Part shown: one piece after another, positions 1-6,360 of the stretch
Numbering within the stretch: the first letter of the stretch is position 1
Layout of the letters: each line of letters starts with the position of its first letter
NCBI GenBank assembly: GCA_046758465.1
Contig: JBHIAG010000033.1
Span: forward strand, 1-20,546
Reading direction: 5' to 3'
DNA: 20,546 bases
DNA from: JBHIAG01 sp046758465
GTDB lineage: Bacteria; Acidobacteriota; Terriglobia; Acidiferrales; 2-02-FULL-67-57
Notes under the pieces: model-generated
The model's database searches: none
What the model saw: only the letters and a program-made list of their open reading frames with translations
Told to the model about the DNA's origin: nothing
Program-made: the position numbers and the translations under genes

Positions 1-2018
1 GCCTGCACCTTCTCCACGTATTCCTGGTACTGCACCGCCATGCGGTTCATGCGCTCCTGGGCGCGGTACATCCAGTTTTGGTAGCGACGCTCGACTCTGA
101 CCAGGACGGCGGGTTCGACGGCCTGGGTGGCGCGCAGTTCCTCGATTTCCTCCAGCACCGTGCGGCAGCCGCGGGCGAGGCCGCGCGCGGTGTCGTAGGC
201 GTCGGCCAGCAGGTCGGCCTTGCGGTTGGCCGCCCAGCGGCCCAACCCGCGCACCGCCTCCAGCGCGGTGAGGGTGCGCGTCAGGGCCCGTTCGAGTCGC
301 CCCGGGCGGTAGCGGTCTTCGGGCAGCGCGGCACCGGTCTTGAGCCGGTCGAAGAGCAGGTCCACGGAGTGTTGCAGCGCTTTGGTGGTCTTTTCGGGCA
401 GCATCCCCTGGGCATAGAGATCCAAGTAGGCGCGCCGCTCGATTGTCAGGCATTGCTCGAGGAACGCCTCCTCCTCCAGGGCAGCGCTGAAGCCTTCGCC
501 GCCGCGCTTCAACGCGCGCAGTTCCTCTTGGATTTCGCGCTCACGTTGCTGGTAGTCGCGCGTGAGCTCTTCCAGCACTGGCGCGGCAAAGCTCTTCTCC
601 TCCCGAAAGCGTTTGAGTTCGGCCTGCACCCGGCGCAGCACGCTCAGTCTGCCTTCGCCGCGCACGAAGAGCTCACCGCGATCGTACTTGTCGAGGCCGA
701 AGAGTGCGAGCAAGGGGCGGATGGTGAGGGCGTTCACCAGCAGCGTAGTCAGGATGACGCCGGCCGCCAGGGTGAGGAAGAGGCTCTTGACCGGGTCGGG
801 AACCTGCGGGTTGTTGACTACGGCCAGGGTGAGGGCCAGGGCGATGGCGCCGCGCAGCCCGCCCCAGAACATGATGGTCTGGAAGCGGAGGTCAATCCGC
901 TCGGTAAACCAGCCCAGCATCGGTACCAGGGTAAAGACACCGGCCGCCCGCGCCAGCACGACCGCGCCCAGCGTGAGGAGCAGCGGTCCCAAGTAGATGG
1001 ACAGCTCAGCCAGGGGCACCTTCTGGGGGATTACAATCCCCACCAGGAAGAAAATCAGGGCGTTGGCGACGTAGGCCAGGTACTTCCAGAATTTGTGCAT
1101 GAACTCGACCACGGGGGGGGAGATTTTTGTACGCCCGTAGCTCGCCAGCATCACGCCTGCGGTTACGGTGGACATGACGCCGCTGACGTGGAGGTAGTGC
1201 TCGGCGATTACGAAGCTGGCATAGGCCAGGACGGTGGTCAGGGTGATCTCGACCAGCTCGTCGTTCTGCACGCGGGCCACGAGTTGAATAACGCCATAGG
1301 CCAGCACCAAGCCCACCGCCACCCCGCCCAGGAAGACGCCGAGGAATTTCACCATGCCCACTAGCAGCAGCGCGCCGTAGCCAGCCGCCTCGGTGGCCCC
1401 GGTGACGATACCCAACAGGATGGTGAAGAGGACAATGGCGGTGGCGTCGTTGAACAAGCTCTCCCCTTCGACCAAGACCCTCAGCCGGGGCGGTGCCCCG
1501 AGCTCCTTGAACAGAGCCACCACGGCCACTGGGTCGGTGGCGGAGATAAGCGCCCCGAAGAGCAACGCCAGCGACCAGGTGAGCCCAAAGCGTTCGCCCA
1601 CGCCCCAGGCCAGGGCGGCGGCCACGATGACCGTGGAGATCAGCAGGGCCGGGATGGCCAGGACGAGGATGGGCCCCAAGTTCTTGAGCAGCTTGCGGGC
1701 GTCCAAGGTGAAGGCGGCTTCAAAGACCAGAGTGGGGAGGAAGATGAGCAGGATGAGGTCGGGGGAGAGGCCGCTCAGCCCGCGTAGCGCCTCAAGGAAT
1801 TCCGTGAGCAAGTGGAAGCCGAGCGTTTCGGGATGTTGGGTGGCGGCGGCCTCGGGGTGTGTGGGCGCGTAGTGGACAGCCAGGGAACCGAGCAGAAGCC
1901 CGACCAGCATTACGGCCACCGTGAAAGGCAGCCGGATGCGTTTGAGCAGGATGGAAATGACCGCGGCCAGAAACAGCAGAGAGAAGACGAGAATGACGAC
2001 TTGGAGTTCGGCCTCCAT
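1..2018 (-). CDS. CPA1-family Na+(K+)/H+ antiporter, C-terminus cut by window edge
   Basis: Reading the minus strand from an ATG at 2018 gives 672 residues without a stop, so the 3' end lies beyond position 1. The first ~400 residues are a run of hydrophobic segments. They carry the two CPA1 ion-site signatures: S-A-T-D-P-V-A-V at about residues 159-166 and G-E-S-L-F-N-D at about 185-191, with the Asn-Asp pair at 190-191. The family exchanges cytoplasmic Na+ or K+ for external H+ across the inner membrane. After residue ~430 the sequence becomes hydrophilic and rich in Glu, Arg and Leu, a long cytoplasmic tail as in NhaP/YjcE-type proteins, which may regulate transport. The gene starts 27 bp after the stop of the K+ channel gene, so the two are probably co-transcribed. 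Whether Na+ or K+ is the main substrate cannot be told from the sequence. Confidence 0.93.
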   Translation of the reverse strand, partial: MEAELQVVILVFSLLFLAAVISILLKRIRLPFTVAVMLVGLLLGSLAVHYAPTHPEAAATQHPETLGFHLLTEFLEALRGLSGLSPDLILLIFLPTLVFEAAFTLDARKLLKNLGPILVLAIPALLISTVIVAAALAWGVGERFGLTWSLALLFGALISATDPVAVVALFKELGAPPRLRVLVEGESLFNDATAIVLFTILLGIVTGATEAAGYGALLLVGMVKFLGVFLGGVAVGLVLAYGVIQLVARVQNDELVEITLTTVLAYASFVIAEHYLHVSGVMSTVTAGVMLASYGRTKISPPVVEFMHKFWKYLAYVANALIFFLVGIVIPQKVPLAELSIYLGPLLLTLGAVVLARAAGVFTLVPMLGWFTERIDLRFQTIMFWGGLRGAIALALTLAVVNNPQVPDPVKSLFLTLAAGVILTTLLVNALTIRPLLALFGLDKYDRGELFVRGEGRLSVLRRVQAELKRFREEKSFAAPVLEELTRDYQQREREIQEELRALKRGGEGFSAALEEEAFLEQCLTIERRAYLDLYAQGMLPEKTTKALQHSVDLLFDRLKTGAALPEDRYRPGRLERALTRTLTALEAVRGLGRWAANRKADLLADAYDTARGLARGCRTVLEEIEELRATQAVEPAVLVRVERRYQNWMYRAQERMNRMAVQYQEYVEKVQ

Positions 2019-2045
2019 CGTGCTCGCAGCGATCCGTGGTCCGGC

Positions 2046-3044
2046 TCAGACGCCGGCCAGGGCTTCGAGTTTTTTCAACTGGTCGGCACCGCCGATGGCG
2101 ATCAGGCAGTCGCCGGCCTGGATGACAGCCTCGGGCGCAGGATTGAAGCTGAAGGCGCCGTCGGTGCGCTTCAGCGCCAGGATCACAACCCCGGTCTGTT
2201 GGCGGATGGGGGAATCCGCCAGAGTTTTCCCCACCAGCGGGGAGCGGTCCTGGACGCGTACCTCTTCGATCGCGATGTCCAGGCGCTCGGTGCCGAAGGC
2301 GGTGTCGATGAAATCGAGCACGTTCGGGCGCAGCAGGAGTTGCACGATGCGGTGGCCGACGAAGTGATAGGGGGAGATGACCTGCGAGGCACCGGCGCGC
2401 AGCAGTTTGGGGGTGGCCTCTTCCTCGCTCGCCCGGGCGATGATCTTGAGGTCCGGGCGCATACCACGGGCGGTGAGTACGATGTAGAGGTTGTCGGCAT
2501 CGGAGGTGACCGCGGCCACAAATCCCCGGGCGTGCGCGATCCGCGCCTTTTGCAGGATGTCTTCGGTGGCGCCGGTGCCAATGATCACCGGGAGGTTTTC
2601 GTCCAGCGCCCACTGGGCGCGGGCGGGATCTTTCTCAATGATGACGCAGCGTTGCCCGTGCGCGCGGAGCTCGCGGGCCACCGTGCGCCCCACGCGCCCG
2701 GCACCGCAGATGATGTAGTGGTCGGTGAGTTTCGCTAGTTCGCGTTCCATGCGTCGCCGCCCGAGGAACTTTCCGAATTCGAATTCTAGCAATGCGTGCG
2801 TGAAGGTGGCAATCATGAAGCCACCCGTCGTCACTGAGGCCAAGATTAGAAACGTGTTGAAGACTCTGCCAGGGTGTGAAAGCTCGCGGATCTCCCCGTA
2901 GCCTACTGTCGTCATGGTGATGAGCGTCATGTAGAGGCCGTCGAACCAATCCCAGCCCTCGATGTAATGGAAGCCGGCAGCGCCCAAGAAGACCACCGAG
3001 GCGAGCAAAAAGACAGCCAGGCGAATGCGGTTCTGGATGGTCAC
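2046..3044 (-). CDS. Two-TM potassium channel with cytoplasmic RCK (TrkA-N/TrkA-C) domain
   Basis: This 332-residue protein has the length and layout of MthK-type channels. TM1 is at about 9-25, a pore helix and selectivity filter T-V-G-Y-G at 46-50, and TM2 at about 62-83. An RCK/TrkA-N Rossmann domain opens with the nucleotide-binding glycine motif G-A-G-R-V-G at 114-119, and a TrkA-C domain covers roughly 255-332. The family conducts K+ through the inner membrane and is gated by ligands such as Ca2+ or nucleotides bound to the RCK ring. The start is GTG (3042-3044) with only a weak purine stretch upstream, so initiation may be inefficient. The antiporter follows in the same direction after 27 bp, which suggests coupled control of K+, Na+ and pH. 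Confidence 0.94.
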   Translation of the reverse strand: MTIQNRIRLAVFLLASVVFLGAAGFHYIEGWDWFDGLYMTLITMTTVGYGEIRELSHPGRVFNTFLILASVTTGGFMIATFTHALLEFEFGKFLGRRRMERELAKLTDHYIICGAGRVGRTVARELRAHGQRCVIIEKDPARAQWALDENLPVIIGTGATEDILQKARIAHARGFVAAVTSDADNLYIVLTARGMRPDLKIIARASEEEATPKLLRAGASQVISPYHFVGHRIVQLLLRPNVLDFIDTAFGTERLDIAIEEVRVQDRSPLVGKTLADSPIRQQTGVVILALKRTDGAFSFNPAPEAVIQAGDCLIAIGGADQLKKLEALAGV

Positions 3045-3437
3045 CGAAGCAACCCCGATGGGGCGGCATGCTGGGCCGCGGCGGCGGAAATGTCAAGTGC
3101 GCCAGGAAGGGTTCCGCCCGCCGCCACGACTTCATCGCCACGGTGCGTTTTCAAGGGACAAACAAAACTTTTAGCACACGGGCGGAGAAAGCTGCGAAAC
3201 TACAGCAACTACAGAGGCCCGAACGGGCCCGTCTGGGCACACAGATTCACACCAGGAATGCTTGTGTGCCGTCTTGGGGACGCCTGTCCCGCAGAGCGGG
3301 GACATGATTGAGTCCAACCCAGCGGCCCCTGCCGCTGGGCCTGTGAACCTCAGGGGCTAAAGCCCTGCTTTTGGCGGGCTGGAATGCGGCACGACTAAAG
3401 TCGTGCCCTGACAAAGAACCGGGAGAGGAAGTGAACC
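3045..3437. other. Intergenic region between divergent kch-type and AhpD-like genes
   Basis: No convincing gene is seen in these 393 bp. The part next to the channel gene should hold its promoter, but I could not pick out clear -35/-10 boxes. The part next to the AhpD-like gene is packed with palindromes. One is a 9-bp stem (CCCAGCGGC) with loop CCCT at 3318-3339. A GTCCC/GGGAC hairpin lies at about 3286-3303, and the bipartite TAAA-loop element is at 3351-3407. Confidence 0.6.
3351..3407 (+). repeat. Bipartite TAAA-loop palindromic repeat, copy 1
   Basis: Two hairpins are separated by 20 nt. The first (3351-3367) is CAGGGGCTAAAGCCCTG. The second (3388-3407) is GGCACGACTAAAGTCGTGCC, with a perfect 8-bp stem and a TAAA loop. 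The same two-part architecture recurs at 4284-4338 and inverted at 4410-4490; a related copy is at 14651-14710. It lies just upstream of the AhpD-like gene, so it may also shape that transcript. No coding potential. Confidence 0.8.
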
Positions 3438-4013
3438 ATGACTTGGATCAAAACGGTGGGTGAGAACGAGGCGGCGGGGCAGGTGAGAGCGATCTATGAG
3501 GCGAGCCGGAAGCTCTACGGGTTCATCCCCAACATCCGCCGCGCCTTGAGCCTGAATCCGCACGCCCTGCGGGCCTATACGCAGTTGAGCGGGGCGGTCT
3601 ATCACGGCGGGGTGTTGCAGCCGGTCGAGCGGGAGATGATTGCCACGGTGGTGTCAGCACTCAACCGCTGCCACTATTGAACCGAGTCGCACGCAGAGTT
3701 TCTGCGTCGGCTCACGCGGGACGACACGCTGGTGGAGGCGATCAAGACCGACTGGCGGCGGGCGGAGCTTGCGCCGCGGCAGCGGGCGATGCTGGCCTTC
3801 AGCGAAAAGCTGACCCGAACACCATGGGAGATGAAAGAAGCCGATGTGGCGGCGCTGCGCAACCACGGCCTGAGCGACGAGCAGATCCTGGCCGTGGTAC
3901 TGATTGCCGGCTTCTTCAACCTGGCCACGCGCATCGCCGATGCCCTGGGCATTGAACTCGACCCGCAGTTCAGCCCTGGGACTCCCGAGTACGAAGCCTT
4001 TATGCAAAGCTAA
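3438..4013 (+). CDS. AhpD-like peroxidase-related protein, probable selenoprotein (Sec at codon 81, TGA 3678-3680)
   Basis: The reading frame 3438-3680 ends in TGA, yet the same frame continues without another stop to TAA at 4011-4013. The joined 191-residue product aligns along its whole length with the AhpD-like/carboxymuconolactone decarboxylase fold (peroxidase-related type). The TGA falls on the redox motif, giving C78-H-Y-U81-T-E-S-H85. AhpD has C-x-x-C-x-x-x-H there, with the second Cys as the reactive residue. The conserved E-R-E-M-I-A helix precedes it and the D-E-Q-I-L...G-F-F-N segment follows, as in intact family members. A stem-loop of SECIS type begins right after the TGA. The purine stretch GAGAGGAAG upstream of 3438 supports the start. 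Selenocysteine insertion is inferred; a plain nonsense mutation is the alternative, but the second gene here has the same TGA at the same place. The physiological peroxide or partner is unknown. Confidence 0.88.
3684..3713 (+). promoter_or_regulatory. Candidate bacterial SECIS hairpin for the Sec codon at 3678
   Basis: The lower stem GAGTCG (3684-3689) pairs with CGGCTC (3708-3713), with one U-G wobble. C3690 is bulged on the 5' side. The upper stem ACGCAG (3691-3696) pairs with CTGCGT (3702-3707), and the loop is AGTTT (3697-3701). The loop starts 17 nt after the TGA and has G in its first two positions. Bacterial SelB-binding elements have this layout: a short stem downstream of UGA, a 5' bulge, and a G/U-containing apical loop. 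The hairpin is translated as part of the gene. Confidence 0.78.
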
Positions 4014-4228
4014 GAGAACCGTGATTCGTGAACCGTGACCCGTGAGCTACGCTGCTGGCGCGCTGCCAGTTGTCGATTGCTGCGGAGGATAAGGCGGAGG
4101 GCCTCCTCGAGGTTGCGGCGGGCTTCGGCAAGGGTGCGGCCCTGGGTGTTGACGCCGGGGATTTCTTCCACGTAGGCGACGTACCAGCGGCCGCGTTCTT
4201 GGATGACGGCGGTGAAGGGGCCAGCCAC
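4010..4228 (-). CDS. HicB-like protein without an adjacent HicA
   Basis: A 72-residue protein with the compact N-terminal HicB/UPF0150 fold: an opening F-T-A-V-I-Q-E strand, W-Y-V-A-Y-V-E-E-I-P-G-V-N-T-Q-G-x-T near residues 15-33, then the helix E-A-R-R-N-L-E-E-A-L. In HicAB modules this domain neutralises the HicA mRNA interferase; orphan copies are common and of unknown role. The start is GTG (4226-4228) behind a strong AAGGAAGGAG site. No HicA-like frame lies on either side, and no C-terminal DNA-binding ribbon-helix-helix domain is evident. Its stop overlaps the end of the AhpD-like gene on the other strand by 4 bp, a tight tail-to-tail arrangement. Confidence 0.72.
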   Translation of the reverse strand: MAGPFTAVIQERGRWYVAYVEEIPGVNTQGRTLAEARRNLEEALRLILRSNRQLAARQQRSSRVTVHESRFS

Positions 4229-4283
4229 GGACTTCTCCTTCCTTGCGGGCGGATTGGATTTTAGCAGAGCAGGCCATGAACCT

Positions 4284-4338
4284 CAGCGGCTAAAGCCGTT
4301 TCTTTGCCTGGGGTGAACGGCACGCTTAAAAGCGTGCC
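4284..4338 (+). repeat. Bipartite TAAA-loop palindromic repeat, copy 2
   Basis: CGGC-TAAA-GCCG at 4287-4298 is followed after 20 nt by GGCACGCTTAAAAGCGTGCC at 4319-4338 and then CCTGACG. It has the same order and orientation as copy 1. It faces copy 3 across about 70 bp, so copies 2 and 3 together form a large inverted repeat ending in CCCTGACG and CGTCAGGG. Confidence 0.78.
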
Positions 4339-4403
4339 CTGACGTTTCAGAGCGTTTGCTCATAGACGTTGTTTGGCAGAGCTTTTCGTAGCAGGCCGCA
4401 CGT

Positions 4404-4490
4404 CGTCAGGGCACGGCTTTCTTGTCCTGAGCGAAGTCGAAGGAAGCCGTGCCGAAAAGACGCCAATAAAGACAGGGGCTTTAGCCCCTG
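4404..4490 (-). repeat. Bipartite TAAA-loop palindromic repeat, copy 3, with a second repeat nested in its loop
   Basis: Read on the minus strand this begins with CAGGGGCTAAAGCCCCTG (4490-4473, perfect 7-bp stem). The expected GGCACG-type hairpin follows, with arms GGCACGGCTT (4410-4419) and AAGCCGTGCC (4444-4453). Instead of a 4-nt TAAA loop, the arms enclose 24 nt. These contain TTGTCCTGAGCGAAGTCGAA and GG, the same sequence found at 11892-11913. One repeat therefore appears inserted in the loop of another. Confidence 0.78.
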
Positions 4491-4493
4491 AAG

Positions 4494-5042
4494 TCACTCC
4501 TTCTTCATGAAGTCTTCGGGGTCAACGCCGAGGGCGTCGGCCAGCCGGGTGTAGTAGTTGAAGAAGCCGATGATGTGGGTGGCGGTCAGAATCTCTTCGT
4601 CTGACCAGCCAAGCTGGCGCAAGCGGGCCAGGGTTTGGGGATTCACGCGGTGGACGTCGCGGGTGACTTCGACGGCGAAGTCGAGCAGGGCGCGCGTTTT
4701 GGCATCGAGGTGGGCCTGGCGGTAGTCCTGCTTGATTTGCGCAGCGAGCTGGGCGTCGTGCGTCACGGCACGGAGATCCTCCCCGTGGGCTTCGGTTCAA
4801 TAGAAGCAGCCCATCGTGGCCGAGACCACGGTGGCCAACATCTCCCGCGTCGCGCGCGGCAGGCTGCCCGGCGCCAGCATCAGGGTTTGATAGAGGTTGA
4901 TCGAGGCCGCGAGCGCGCGTGGGTTGAGACTCTGCAGGCGGACGATGTGGAAGACGCGCCCGGCGCGTTTGACGGCGGCATCGTAGTGTTGCTTCAACTC
5001 CCCGCTTGCTTCTTCGGGCGGGATGGTGCGAATCCAAGCCAT
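4494..5042 (-). CDS. Second AhpD-like peroxidase-related protein, probable selenoprotein (Sec at codon 82, TGA 4799-4797)
   Basis: From ATG at 5042 (AAGGAGG 8 nt upstream) the frame meets TGA at 4799-4797 and then continues in frame to TGA at 4496-4494, giving 182 residues if the first TGA is read through. The motif is C79-F-Y-U82-T-E-A-H86, matching the C-x-x-C-x-x-x-H redox site of AhpD with U in place of the second Cys. The N-terminus M-A-W-I-R-T-I-P-P-E-E-A and the T-R-E-M-L-A-T-V-V-S-A helix are typical of the peroxidase-related subfamily. The C-terminal half ends in S-D-E-E-I-L...I-G-F-F-N-Y-Y-T-R-L-A-D-A-L-G-V. It resembles the convergent neighbour throughout but is clearly diverged, so it is not a fresh duplication. 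A SECIS-type stem-loop follows the TGA. Sec insertion is inferred. Confidence 0.88.
4764..4787 (-). promoter_or_regulatory. Candidate bacterial SECIS hairpin for the Sec codon at 4799
   Basis: Read on the minus strand: CAC (4787-4785) pairs with GTG (4771-4769), GG is bulged on the 5' side, and GGAG (4782-4779) pairs with CTCC (4775-4772) around loop GAT. The loop begins 19 nt after the TGA. An alternative lower stem pairs CACGG with CCGTG (4768-4764). The stem is shorter than in the first gene, so this SECIS call is a little weaker. Confidence 0.66.
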
Positions 5043-5451
5043 GAGGGGCCTCCTTCCCGGGCCTGCCTGCCGCAGGCAGGGAAGAATCAAACCACAGGCG
5101 GAGGCTGATGGGCAGGAAAAAATTCGCGAGCGAGAAGCCCAGGTCGCGAGATCGAGTTCGTGGCTGATGAAACCATTAGCGCGACTGCTGGCTCCTACAT
5201 CTCATCTGATGTCTTGCGAGAGGAGGCGCCGGCCCGACTGCGGGCAGGCCTCCCGCAGTGCGGGACGGGCGAGCAGCGTTGACCAGGTGGGAAGCGAAGG
5301 AGTAGGCTTCGCCCTGGGTGCGCATCGCATGAGAGGAGTAGGCAGCGGCGAGACGTCTGCCTGCGAACGGGTCGGCCGGTGCCACCGCAAGCGAACAAGA
5401 CAGGTAGCAAAGGCAGAAGCGAACCTTCAAGGTAGCGGGAGCTGAGAGACA
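5043..5451. other. Intergenic region between divergent AhpD-like gene and gnd
   Basis: I see no gene in these 409 bp. An 8-bp stem CCTGCCTG/CAGGCAGG (5062-5080) lies just upstream of the ribosome binding site of the AhpD-like gene and could affect its translation or be a repeat remnant. Two small hairpins with GCCCG/CGGGC and CCCGC/GCGGG stems lie around 5232-5262. Promoters for both genes should be here but no convincing consensus boxes stand out. Confidence 0.55.
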
Positions 5452-6348
5452 ATGGAAGTAGGATTTGTGGGACTGGGACGGATGGGACTGGCGATGGTGG
5501 AGCGGCTGCGACGGCACAGGCACCGCGTAGTGGCTTATAACCGCAGTCCCGAGCCGGTGCGTAAAGCGGTACGCCTGGGAGCCAAGGGCGCGGACTCGCT
5601 GGGAGCGCTGATGGCACAATTGCGGGCCCCACGGGTCGTCTGGCTGATGGTGCCGGCGGGCGCGCCGGTGTCAGCGATGCTGCGCGGGCTTGAGAGTCAC
5701 CTGGGCGAGGGCGACACTGTGATTGACGGCGGCAATTCCTTCTACCGTGACTCGCAGGCGCGGGCGCGGCCACTGAAGCTGCAGGGGATTGACTTCCTCG
5801 ACGTGGGCACGAGCGGCGGCATTTGGGGGTTGCAGGTCGGCTATTGCCTGATGATCGGAGGCGACGCGAAAGCGTTCCGGCGCGCTGAGCCGCTCTTCAA
5901 GGCGCTGGCGCCGAAGAACGGCTACGCGCACGTGGGCGCGAGCGGCGCGGGGCACTTCGTCAAGATGGTGCACAACGCGATTGAATACGGGATGCTCGAA
6001 GCGTACGGGGAAGGGTTCGAGTTGATGCAGCTCTCCGACTTCCGGCTCGACCTGCATCAAGTGGCGCGGCTGTGGAACCATAGCAGCGTCGTCCGCTCAT
6101 GGCTGCTGGAGTTGACCCAAGCGGCGCTCAAACGCGACCCGCAATTGCGGACCATCCGCGGCTATGTGGAAGACTCCGGCGAAGGACGGTGGAGCGTCCA
6201 GGACAGTGTAGACCGCGGCGTGCCCCTGCCAGGGATTGCGCTCTCCCTCTACGCCCGCTTCCGCTCGCGGCAAAAGGAGTCCTTTGCGGCGAAAGTGATT
6301 GCCGCCTTGCGCCAACAATTCGGGGGACACGCCGTCAAAAAGAGGTAA
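5452..6348 (+). CDS. gnd: 6-phosphogluconate dehydrogenase (decarboxylating), short form
   Basis: This cytoplasmic enzyme oxidises 6-phosphogluconate to ribulose 5-phosphate and CO2. The dinucleotide-binding motif G-L-G-R-M-G is at residues 7-12, and the second strand ends in Y-N-R-S (29-32), where the Arg favours NADP+ over NAD+. Further motifs are G-G-N-S (93-96), D-V-G-T-S-G-G (117-123) and G-H-F-V-K-M-V-H-N-A-I-E-Y-G (167-180), the last with catalytic Lys171 and Glu178. S-G-E-G-R-W follows in the C-terminal part. At 298 residues it is the short type, lacking the extra C-terminal helical repeat of the ~470-residue E. coli form. zwf follows after 12 bp, so the two are almost certainly one operon; no 6-phosphogluconolactonase gene is present between or after them in the window. 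Confidence 0.95.
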   Translation: MEVGFVGLGRMGLAMVERLRRHRHRVVAYNRSPEPVRKAVRLGAKGADSLGALMAQLRAPRVVWLMVPAGAPVSAMLRGLESHLGEGDTVIDGGNSFYRDSQARARPLKLQGIDFLDVGTSGGIWGLQVGYCLMIGGDAKAFRRAEPLFKALAPKNGYAHVGASGAGHFVKMVHNAIEYGMLEAYGEGFELMQLSDFRLDLHQVARLWNHSSVVRSWLLELTQAALKRDPQLRTIRGYVEDSGEGRWSVQDSVDRGVPLPGIALSLYARFRSRQKESFAAKVIAALRQQFGGHAVKKR

Positions 6349-6360
6349 TAAGCGGGACCA

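Noticed and set aside
78..1364. Long plus-strand open frame of 428 codons opposite the antiporter
   Set aside because: Its translation is low-complexity (Gly, Gln, Ala rich) with no domain, while the opposite strand encodes a complete CPA1 antiporter with its signature motifs. It is a GC-rich mirror frame.
3438..4013. Reading this AhpD-like locus as a pseudogene or as two separate genes
   Set aside because: There is no frameshift, only one TGA, it falls exactly on the catalytic residue, a SECIS-type hairpin follows, and the second locus repeats the pattern.
3351..4490. CRISPR array
   Set aside because: The repeats are palindromic, few, unevenly spaced, in both orientations and not separated by spacers of constant length; no cas gene is in the window.
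4229..4493. Possible HicA or other small toxin gene upstream of the HicB-like gene
   Set aside because: Only palindromic repeats are found; no frame of the right size with the HicA G-S-H-x-x-F/Y motif is present.
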